Below, one piece after another: positions 34,196-40,590 of a stretch of 40,590 bases of DNA. This DNA comes from Candidatus Kuenenia stuttgartensis (GTDB taxonomy: Bacteria > Planctomycetota > Phycisphaerae > Sedimentisphaerales > CAMDDF01): NCBI GenBank assembly GCA_945890885.1, contig CAMDDF010000006.1, forward strand, positions 1 through 40,590. Reading direction: 5' to 3'. The notes below the pieces were generated by a model, which had not been told where the DNA came from, did no database searches, and was given only the letters and a program-made list of their open reading frames with translations. A program made the position numbers and the translations under genes. Position 1 is the stretch's first letter. Each line of letters opens with the position of its first letter.

Positions 34196-34239
34196 TCTTT
34201 TTTTAAAAATATTTCGATTAGTTATTAGGAGTAAAAACG

Positions 34240-34335
34240 GTGAAAAAAATATTAAACATTTACAGAGAGCAATTCATATGGCAGTTTCTCACCGTCCTGC
34301 TGTTGAGTTGCTTTTTGTTTTATGGAGGATATTAA
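34240..34335 (+). CDS. 31-residue membrane peptide coupled to the helicase gene
   Basis: Too short for the track. GTG start with AGGAG eight bases upstream; product MKKILNIYREQFIWQFLTVLLLSCFLFYGGY. It has a basic N-terminus and one hydrophobic helix (FLTVLLLSCFLF). Its TAA overlaps the helicase ATG (TAATG), and its last codons contain the helicase Shine-Dalgarno GGAGG, a normal coupling arrangement. The function could be membrane tethering, a small toxin-like peptide, or only a coupling leader. Reality is supported by ribosome-binding site and stop-start overlap, not by homology. Confidence 0.5.
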   Translation: MKKILNIYREQFIWQFLTVLLLSCFLFYGGY

Positions 34336-35774
34336 TGACAGGATTAAAAAATGACAGACTTCAAAAAGAACAAAAGTTGATTGGGCTATTATTAGCCCAT
34401 AAGGATCTTGTAGAGAAATTTATCAATAGTGCCGTTAAAATCAAAGATTTTGACAAAGACCATCAGCCTATTCTTACAGCTATTATAGAAGCATATGAAC
34501 AGGGGTATTTGCTGACACGACAGGGATATAAAGACAAAAACAAGAATAACCCTGTTCCAAAAGATCGGATTAGATTTGAACTGGCATATAATAGCTGCTG
34601 CGTCAACAGGAGAACAGATATCAATCTGTTTCCAGTTTTGCTTGATGGTATAAAAGAAGAAAGCTTAAAGAATAATTTCAATAACGATCTTTTAAAATTT
34701 TCGGCAAAATTGAAAAAAGGAGATCGTCAAAAGGCTATTGTAGAGTTTTATGAAGATTTAGGCAATATAGTTGCTGATATTGAAACTGATACTGAAGATA
34801 AAGTCCAGTATGAAGAAACAACTAATATAGGCGGCAGGTTTGCACAGTATGTTTCTGATGTCCTTGCTGGGGTAATCAAGCCAAAACCAAAGATATTATG
34901 CGGCATCTCCGAAATTGATGAAACTATCATTACAGGTTTCCTGCCTGGAACCTTGACTCTTATATGTGCTGAGACAAGGGGATTTAAGTCATGGATGCTG
35001 TTAAATATAGCATTAAGTGCCTGGAAAAACGGCCTTAATGTTGCATATGTTACAGTTGAAATGGATCAGGAGTCAGTTTTTAAACGAAAACTATCCATAG
35101 AAACTGGTATCCAGCATTCCCGATTATACGATGAGCAAAACATTTCTGCCGATGAACTTGTGAAAATTCAACAAACAGTGGCTTTATGGAATGGTATGGA
35201 AAGCAAGTTCAGGGTTCTGGATTTAGTCGGAAGCATTGCTACCGTAAGCAATATTCGCAGGCTGATTAAGAAGGATATTGATACCTTTAGGCCAGATATT
35301 GTTGTCGTTGACTATATATCAATTATGGCCGCAGAAGTTGAACGACAGAATCGTTATGATTTAGTGATCGGTGATAATGCCAAAGCTTTCAGGGCTATGG
35401 GCAAGCAGTTAGGTTGCGCTGTTATCACTGCCGCTCAGCAGAAAAGAGAATCTTTTGTAAAAAGGAAAAAAGATGCTATGGACTTTGGCCCTGAAGATAT
35501 AAGCGGCTCTCAGGAGCTTGCTAACGACTGTGACAATATCTTTTACCAGAGAATCTTACCGGATAGTCCAAATGAGCTGGCATTTAAGGTCGTAAAGGTG
35601 AGGAATGGGAAATATACATTTCCAAACGGAGAAACTACCGCAAAGTTCGACATTATCACAGGTACTGGCAAGATCGTCAGCCAGTCATGCAGTTATTATG
35701 GTGATTCGGTCGCGGAGAAGGACGAAGAGCCTATGTTTAATGAAGACAAATTTGAATTTGGATCAGCATTTTAA
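34335..35774 (+). CDS. DnaB-like replicative helicase
   Basis: 479 residues from the ATG at 34335 (GGAGG seven bases before; the track start at 34278 lies inside the small upstream ORF). N-terminal DnaB-N-like helices (EQKLIGLLLAHKDLVEKFI...FDKDHQPILTAIIEAYEQG) are followed by the RecA-like motor. Walker A is in the variant form AETRGFKSWMLLNIA (Lys-Ser kept, first Gly replaced). VAYVTVEMDQESVFKRK matches DnaB motif 1a, Walker B is DIVVVDYISIM, and AVITAAQQKRE and ISGSQELANDCDNIFYQR follow. Unwinds DNA at the fork as a hexamer. Central to the idea that this island is a replicon. Confidence 0.87.
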   Translation: MTGLKNDRLQKEQKLIGLLLAHKDLVEKFINSAVKIKDFDKDHQPILTAIIEAYEQGYLLTRQGYKDKNKNNPVPKDRIRFELAYNSCCVNRRTDINLFPVLLDGIKEESLKNNFNNDLLKFSAKLKKGDRQKAIVEFYEDLGNIVADIETDTEDKVQYEETTNIGGRFAQYVSDVLAGVIKPKPKILCGISEIDETIITGFLPGTLTLICAETRGFKSWMLLNIALSAWKNGLNVAYVTVEMDQESVFKRKLSIETGIQHSRLYDEQNISADELVKIQQTVALWNGMESKFRVLDLVGSIATVSNIRRLIKKDIDTFRPDIVVVDYISIMAAEVERQNRYDLVIGDNAKAFRAMGKQLGCAVITAAQQKRESFVKRKKDAMDFGPEDISGSQELANDCDNIFYQRILPDSPNELAFKVVKVRNGKYTFPNGETTAKFDIITGTGKIVSQSCSYYGDSVAEKDEEPMFNEDKFEFGSAF

Positions 35775-35804
35775 AAATTATTTTAATATAAGGAGTAAAT
35801 ATTT

Positions 35805-36368
35805 ATGGCAAACAGTAGATGGCAAAAAAAGTATTACGGCAGAAAAAAAATTGACAATTGGTTTTTGAAAGTAAAACCAGGTTGTAAACTCAAAGTCAGA
35901 CTAGTAGGTGATGCAGTCCGATTAGTCAGGATATTCACCAGAGATAGCAGATGTATTAATATCGATAGTGAAGAAACAGCCAACAAGCTAAAAGAAAAAT
36001 ATCCTGATAAAGTCGAAAATATTTCGGTTAAATATGCCTGCTGGTGTTTTGACAGACATGGTGGCAAAATGAAAATCCTTGAGATGCCCGTTTCTGTGTT
36101 CAGTGCTATTAGCAATAGGATGGTATCGACTGGCAAAAAAATATCTGATATCGAAGAAGGCTGTGACTGGAAAATCAGCACCAATGGTGCAAAAGGGATT
36201 GATGTCAGGTATGAAGTCACTTATCTCAAGGAAAGCTGTTTAACGGCAATAGAACAAAACATGGTCGCGGATCGGAAAACAGACAAAAAGATGCAATACG
36301 ATTTGACTGAAATGTTCCCATGCTTTGGGTTTTGGGAAGCCGAGTGGCAGTTGAGAGATGATGAATGA
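35805..36368 (+). CDS. Putative gp32-like ssDNA-binding protein, copy 1
   Basis: 187 residues. Core blocks: CKLKVRLVGDAVRLVRIF, YACWCFDRHGGKMKILEMPVSVFSAISNRM, and CDWKISTNGAKGIDVRYEVTYL. The order IDR-KI-LEMP-SVF-I followed by D-I-NG-KG-D-RY resembles phage single-stranded DNA-binding proteins of the T4 gp32 kind, which coat ssDNA at replication forks. The assignment is by motif pattern only. The preceding helicase ends 30 bases upstream, and AAGGAG precedes the start. It is a paralogue of the next gene, with the same length. The acidic C-terminal tail typical of SSBs is short (LRDDE). Confidence 0.5.
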   Translation: MANSRWQKKYYGRKKIDNWFLKVKPGCKLKVRLVGDAVRLVRIFTRDSRCINIDSEETANKLKEKYPDKVENISVKYACWCFDRHGGKMKILEMPVSVFSAISNRMVSTGKKISDIEEGCDWKISTNGAKGIDVRYEVTYLKESCLTAIEQNMVADRKTDKKMQYDLTEMFPCFGFWEAEWQLRDDE

Positions 36369-36444
36369 TAACGGCAGTTTTGAATAAAATGTTGATATTA
36401 ATGTAGGTAAATAAATAAATTAATTTTTTTAAAAAGGAGTATTT

Positions 36445-37008
36445 ATGGAAAATTCTAGTTGGTCTTTCACGACCCAAAAAAGTGAAAAAAGTAGTTTAAA
36501 CAATGTCTTTAAGCCAACACCTGATTGTAAATTAAAAGTCAGGATGGTAGGAAATCCTGTCAAGTTGATCAAGGTTTTCAGCAATGATAAAAAATGTGCT
36601 ATCCTTGATACTGAAGATACAGGTAAGAAGTTAAAGGCTAAATATCCGAAAGAGTTAAACGATGTAGTCGTCAGATTTGCATGCTGGTGTTTTGACCGCA
36701 ACGATGACAATGCCCTGAAAATTCTTGACATGCCGTTTTCAGTAGCCAATTCCATTGGCAACCGGCAGTTGCTAGTCGGCAAGAAAGTTGGTGGTATTAC
36801 AGAGGGCGGTGACTGGTCTATCATTACAAATGGCAAAAAAGGCAAGGACGTAAGATACGAGGCCGTCTATTTAGATGAAACACCACTGACCGATGCCGAA
36901 AAAAAGATGGTCGAAGATAAGAAATCCGATGAAGAGGGTCAATTTGACCTGAGTAAGTACTACAAAACTCACAACTTCGTAGAAGCTGAGAAATTGCTGT
37001 TTAACTAA
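36445..37008 (+). CDS. Putative gp32-like ssDNA-binding protein, copy 2
   Basis: 187 residues, clearly homologous along its length to the preceding gene: CKLKVRMVGNPVKLIKVF, FACWCFDRNDDNALKILDMPFSVANSIGNR, and GDWSIITNGKKGKDVRYEAVYLDE. The two share roughly 40-45% identity by eye, so it is an old tandem duplication. Start supported by AAAAAGGAG. The C-terminal part is more acidic (DKKSDEEGQFDLSKYY). Likely the same role or a specialised partner (for example a heteromeric ssDNA coat). Last gene of the replication block; a hairpin follows at ~37027-37060. Confidence 0.5.
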   Translation: MENSSWSFTTQKSEKSSLNNVFKPTPDCKLKVRMVGNPVKLIKVFSNDKKCAILDTEDTGKKLKAKYPKELNDVVVRFACWCFDRNDDNALKILDMPFSVANSIGNRQLLVGKKVGGITEGGDWSIITNGKKGKDVRYEAVYLDETPLTDAEKKMVEDKKSDEEGQFDLSKYYKTHNFVEAEKLLFN

Positions 37009-37026
37009 CGATGGCAAATCACCTGG

Positions 37027-37060
37027 AGCCATGATTTGTCGTAACGACAATTGTGGCTCT
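37027..37060 (+). terminator. Hairpin at the end of the island gene block
   Basis: GAGCCATGATTTGTCG, loop TAA, CGACAATTGTGGCTC: a long near-perfect stem shortly after the last island gene. There is no T-run, so termination is uncertain; it may protect the transcript end or be a recombination site. Confidence 0.45.
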
Positions 37061-37082
37061 TGGTGGTTAGTCTATAAGTATC

Positions 37083-37099
37083 AATAGTTGATGTTATTT
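37083..37099. repeat. 17-base direct repeat, copy 1
   Basis: AATAGTTGATGTTATTT, identical to 40062-40078. Copy 1 lies at the right edge of the island between the last island gene and the kinase fusion. Confidence 0.7.
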
Positions 37100-37137
37100 G
37101 ATCCATAATAACATTAATACCTTTGATACCATAGATA

Positions 37138-39846
37138 TCAGAATTGAGCCAATCCCGCACCTTCGACCACAATACATGGAATAATTAGAGGTGCTAATTT
37201 ATTAGGCTTGTAATAATCTTTAATCAAAGCCTTGGTAAGCGATTGAATAGCAGTTTTTTTCGCAAGAATCATTATACAGCCACCAAGGCCTGCACCTGCA
37301 ATTTGAGCGCCTGCAACTCCATCAACGGCACAGACAATATCAACCATTCTATCAATTTCTTCGGTGCTGCAGGCATAACTGCCAGGCTGCATATACAATT
37401 GGCCTTTTATCACTCTTTGCGGGTCTTCGCTGGCGAGGTCAGACATAAGTGTATTGAGATAATCGTCGGTGTATGGATCTTCCATTTGGCAATATTTCCC
37501 ATCTTTAAGGATGCTAATCCTATCGCCGTTATGGCTGACTTTCATTAGAGTTCCAAAACTTTCTATCTGTTCATTTTCAAGCAATTCGATGCATATTCGG
37601 CTTCTGCATATTTCTGAAACGCCAAAGATCATCACTCCTCTGACATTATATTTTCCAGGATCTGAATGTGTCGCAAAGTTTTTTTCAACTATTGATTCAC
37701 ATATGGCTGGCAATAAAGATTTAAAGTCCTTACGAGTCATATACTGCGGAATTTTTTTCATCATTTCGTAAAATTCGCTTATAGATATTCCGAGCTTATT
37801 AGGCTCAAGGTCTCTGACATACTGAACCTTGTCTCGTAATTCAGGGCAGCGATGCTTTAAAAGCTCCAAGCCGAGATTATAGCTTGTTATTTTCTGATTA
37901 AAAGTATCCTTTGCACCGCCACTTTTTTTGGCTTGTATATGGCTGTTGGCAAGTATAACCTGATAATCTTTTGGAGCGTCGATAATCCTGTTTACCGAAA
38001 ATGGATAATAACTTACGTTAGCGATTTTGCCTCGCTGTCCCAGATATATCGCCGCATGGTCTCCTGCACCTCCACGGGAACCTACAAACCATTCGCCCTG
38101 GCCGCAAAGATCGATAAATTGCTGGCTTGTAAGCTCAAAATTATTCAGAGCAATAGCAGCCTGAAGTGTGGCGACAACAAGCGTTGAGCTGCTGCTAAGA
38201 CCTGCTGCAATTGGCACATTCCCTGAAATCGCAAGATTAAGCCCTCGAACTCTGACATCGTGATATTGATGCTGAAGTCTCAGCATTGCCGCTTTGATGT
38301 AATTGCCCCACTGGCCTGCTGTTGTTATCAGGATGTTCGTTACCCAGTTGCTGTTGACAAAATTTTCCCAGTCACTCCATCCAAAATTGCCTATCATCTC
38401 GGATATATTAAATTCGAGCTGCTTAAAATTATGGGGATCAAGATTTACCGCGACGACATTATCATCATTTCGTATTCCAGCAACAGCAAAAGTTTCCCTG
38501 TCAATTGCAAGAAAATTATTAAAGCCACCGCGATGATCGACGTGCCTGCCCATTAGATTTATTCTTCCAGGTGCACGGATAATGCATACTTTCTGCTCAA
38601 CGCCGAATTTTTTACCATAACAGACAAGCAATTTACGCAGATCATTACATTTTTCCATGTGCAGACTTGGATTTTCGCCATAGATTTTTGTCATCCAGCG
38701 ATTCAGAGATGATGAATGATTTTTTATTTTTTTAAGCCAGTTATCAACAGTGTCGTACTGGTTTGTTTTGAGCTGAGGTTTTGCAGGCACTTTTGTGATT
38801 TTGTTTTTGTCCTGACGTTTTTTCCGAAGATAATCCTGAATAATAAGCAGTTCATCAGGAGAATTAAATCCCTGTATCCATTCGGTATTTTCAATATCAA
38901 CGGTTCTTATTTTATATATTGAATCGCCTTCTACGTTCTTAATCTTTGCCAGATGTCTGACGACATCGGTAAGATAATATTCGTTCTGGGCATTGTCATT
39001 TGTTATTTTGGCAACGCCAGTATAAAAAGCATCAGATTTAAAAAGATACAGGCTTGGGTTAACGCCTTTACATCGTTTTTCAATCTCATTCGATGTATAA
39101 AATTTACCCTGAATTTCCATGTTATATTGTTTGAGTTTTAAAACTTCTTTAATGTCTTTAATGCTTATCAGTTTTCTATTAGACAGTTGAAACAGTTCGG
39201 GTAGAATAATTTTCTGCTTTTCCTGGCGATGAATATGTTGATTCATAAGATGCTTCAAAGATTCCGGTGTGATTTTCTTGCCCGCTTTAATCTCTACATT
39301 TAAAATATCAGCTATTGTCTGTTTTTTAAGTTCGCTAACTTCGATAATATCAATGACCTGGCCTGTGTGGTCGAGAAAAATTCTTCCACCGGAATTTCTT
39401 GTTGTCTTGGTCTTTGGAATTGAAGCAAACGCCAAGTCTGCCTGTTTTTTTATAAATTCGGTTGTAAGTAAGTCAATTGTTTGAGTTTCCAGAAATTTAT
39501 CACCGAGTGTTACAAGGACATTGCCATCAAAACCTGTATTTTGTAGTGCGTTTGCGGCAATTCTTGCCGCCTGACCAGTTCCTTGCGGCTGGTGTTGGTA
39601 GACATAAAAAATATCGGGATCATCTCTGCCGAGACTTTTCATAACTACCTCAGCACGTGAGCCGACTACAACAATAAATTTTATAAATTTTTTTGATTTA
39701 AACGTCTGAATAGTGCGGTTTATTGCAGGGATGCCATCAATATCAAAACAAACCTTGGGCAAATTTTCGTTACCCATTCGTGTACCTTTTCCCGCAGCAA
39801 GAATAACCACAACTGTACGGTCAGCGATTGAGTTCGATTGAATCAT
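37138..39846 (-). CDS. Nucleotidyltransferase - GHMP sugar kinase fusion
   Basis: 902 residues in two enzymes. Residues ~10-340: sugar-phosphate nucleotidyltransferase of GlmU/RmlA type (VVVILAAGKGTRMGNENLPKVCFDIDG, QHQPQGTGQAARIA, VLVTLGDKFLE, NEYYLTDVVRHLAK). Residues ~390-902: GHMP kinase of the galactokinase group (RAPGRINLMGRHVDHRGGFNN, VPIAAGLSSSSTLVVATLQAAI, and the C-terminal AGAQIAGAGLGGCIMIL). The galactokinase signature normally has Glu before His (GEH-D); here residue 434 is Arg, so galactose is unlikely. Kinase plus pyrophosphorylase in one chain is the logic of FKP (fucose salvage): free sugar to sugar-1-phosphate to NDP-sugar. Here the module order is nucleotidyltransferase then kinase. 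Likely feeds surface glycan synthesis. Confidence 0.87.
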   Translation of the reverse strand: MIQSNSIADRTVVVILAAGKGTRMGNENLPKVCFDIDGIPAINRTIQTFKSKKFIKFIVVVGSRAEVVMKSLGRDDPDIFYVYQHQPQGTGQAARIAANALQNTGFDGNVLVTLGDKFLETQTIDLLTTEFIKKQADLAFASIPKTKTTRNSGGRIFLDHTGQVIDIIEVSELKKQTIADILNVEIKAGKKITPESLKHLMNQHIHRQEKQKIILPELFQLSNRKLISIKDIKEVLKLKQYNMEIQGKFYTSNEIEKRCKGVNPSLYLFKSDAFYTGVAKITNDNAQNEYYLTDVVRHLAKIKNVEGDSIYKIRTVDIENTEWIQGFNSPDELLIIQDYLRKKRQDKNKITKVPAKPQLKTNQYDTVDNWLKKIKNHSSSLNRWMTKIYGENPSLHMEKCNDLRKLLVCYGKKFGVEQKVCIIRAPGRINLMGRHVDHRGGFNNFLAIDRETFAVAGIRNDDNVVAVNLDPHNFKQLEFNISEMIGNFGWSDWENFVNSNWVTNILITTAGQWGNYIKAAMLRLQHQYHDVRVRGLNLAISGNVPIAAGLSSSSTLVVATLQAAIALNNFELTSQQFIDLCGQGEWFVGSRGGAGDHAAIYLGQRGKIANVSYYPFSVNRIIDAPKDYQVILANSHIQAKKSGGAKDTFNQKITSYNLGLELLKHRCPELRDKVQYVRDLEPNKLGISISEFYEMMKKIPQYMTRKDFKSLLPAICESIVEKNFATHSDPGKYNVRGVMIFGVSEICRSRICIELLENEQIESFGTLMKVSHNGDRISILKDGKYCQMEDPYTDDYLNTLMSDLASEDPQRVIKGQLYMQPGSYACSTEEIDRMVDIVCAVDGVAGAQIAGAGLGGCIMILAKKTAIQSLTKALIKDYYKPNKLAPLIIPCIVVEGAGLAQF

Positions 39847-40316
39847 TTAAACGGATTTCCCATATAACATTGTATATTCTGCTCAAGTATACCGCTGAAC
39901 CTCTCTTTCAATAGAATACCAAACCTATCGTTAAAAATCAAGATTTTTAAATTCATTTGAGGTTTCTTTAGCCAGAATAGTCTTTAGAACACTAATTTGA
40001 CGGCTTATTACCGTGTTTTTGACGTACCTCACCGTAGGACTGCCTTAGTTCCAAAGTGCCTAATAGTTGATGTTATTTCATTCTATTTTGAATGATAGTG
40101 CTGTAGCGGATAAGTTGGCAGGATTTTGATAGTTTTTCAATCTGGGACAATTCTGGAGAGTTCTTGGGGTATATAGTGTGATATGAGATATGCTCCGATG
40201 GTTTTATTCTATGTAAGTGCCTTTTTATGCTGAAAAACTGATTTTACTATAAATATGTTGTATTATCCACAGAATTTACTATGCCATGATTGCTCTACTG
40301 TTTAGTATTTTTCGTA
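39847..40316. other. Gene-free region upstream of the kinase fusion
   Basis: No ORF or RNA recognised. It contains one copy (40062-40078) of the 17-base repeat AATAGTTGATGTTATTT also found at 37083-37099, so the repeats flank the kinase fusion gene. Confidence 0.5.
40062..40078. repeat. 17-base direct repeat, copy 2
   Basis: AATAGTTGATGTTATTT, identical to 37083-37099; about 3 kb apart with only the kinase fusion gene between them. Confidence 0.7.
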
Positions 40317-40345
40317 TTGACATTCCGAATATTCAAGTTTATAAT
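40317..40345 (+). promoter_or_regulatory. Perfect consensus sigma-70 promoter
   Basis: TTGACA (40317-40322), exactly 17 bases, TATAAT (40340-40345). The expected transcription start, 7 bases after the -10 box, is base 40352, the A of the ATG of the following gene. Confidence 0.8.
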
Positions 40346-40351
40346 TCTGGC

Positions 40352-40590
40352 ATGATAAGCAGGAAATACTATCTTGAGCAGGTGTCGACCGCATTACGCC
40401 GGTCACCAATTACGGCGTTGTTAGGGCCGCGACAATGCGGGAAAACCACATTAGCCAAAGCTATTGCTGAAAAAATGCAGGGCACTTATTTTGACTTGGA
40501 AAGTTCTGTAGATGTTCGTCGCCTGCAGAACCCCGAAATGGTATTCGCTGATTTGCAAGGATTGGTTATTCTTGATGAAATACAGACTCT
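40352..40590 (+). CDS. AAA ATPase (AAA_14/DUF4143 type), 5' part
   Basis: Runs off the window; the first 79 codons are visible. MISRKYYLEQVSTALRRSPITALLGPRQCGKTTLAKAIAE has Walker A GPRQCGKTT, followed by YFDLESSVDVRRLQNPEMVF and Walker B GLVILDEIQT. This is the opening of the ~400-residue AAA_14 plus DUF4143 ATPases, abundant and often mobile proteins of poorly known function. No Shine-Dalgarno is possible if the promoter call is right, since the transcript would begin at the start codon. Confidence 0.85.
   Translation, partial: MISRKYYLEQVSTALRRSPITALLGPRQCGKTTLAKAIAEKMQGTYFDLESSVDVRRLQNPEMVFADLQGLVILDEIQT

Overview
The window looks like chromosome of a planctomycete, most likely class Phycisphaerae (Sedimentisphaerales-like, probably anaerobic). 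The clues are prepilin-like proteins with the GFTLVELLVV methylation motif and a C-terminal WVDGHA-type (H-X9-DG) end, a PEP-CTERM protein, a secreted protein with a dockerin-like tail, a free-standing C-terminal half of CarB, and small zinc-ribbon/DUF4190 proteins. This is inference from gene content; no 16S rRNA is present.

Layout. 1-4.4 kb: an IS110-family transposase, then small envelope-type genes (zinc-ribbon/DUF4190/prepilin hybrid, a multi-pass membrane protein, a signal-peptide/C-terminal-anchor protein) and intergenic DNA full of short palindromic repeats. 4.4-9.2 kb: a histidine kinase fused in frame to a CoA-disulfide-reductase-like flavoprotein with a rhodanese tail, then hypC-hypD from their own promoter, then a LolA-like gene broken by a frameshift. 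9.3-11.1 kb: lexA with a small upstream partner ORF and a GTTC-N7-GTTC operator, then comF. 11.2-14.15 kb (minus strand): a textbook promoter, cobalamin riboswitch and terminator leading into a PEP-CTERM protein, a dockerin-bearing surface protein and a prepilin-like protein, which together read as a B12-repressed surface module. 14.2-26.9 kb: housekeeping genes (carB C-half, tRNA-Glu, ferredoxin, TPR protein, murJ, rfbC, dnaG-rpoD, a coiled-coil membrane protein, an FAH-family enzyme).

27.0-37.1 kb: immediately after tRNA-Ser(CGA) the DNA turns AT-rich and holds what looks like an integrated replicon. It has a ParB-like protein, a divergent DnaN-like sliding clamp, a zinc-ribbon protein, a sigma-like factor, a 31-residue membrane peptide coupled to a DnaB-like helicase, and two tandem paralogous gp32-like ssDNA-binding candidates. 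Two unknown genes and a DNA methyltransferase remnant lie on its left side. No integrase, terminase or relaxase is visible. Several genes have strong terminator hairpins in their leaders, one touching the Shine-Dalgarno sequence, which suggests attenuation control.

37.1-40.6 kb: a 902-residue nucleotidyltransferase-GHMP kinase fusion (FKP-like architecture), a gene-free stretch, and the start of an AAA ATPase whose consensus promoter puts the predicted transcription start on the A of its ATG (leaderless).

The two most interesting regions are the B12-controlled surface operon and the tRNA-Ser-linked replication island. All family assignments were made by reading motifs; no database search was possible.
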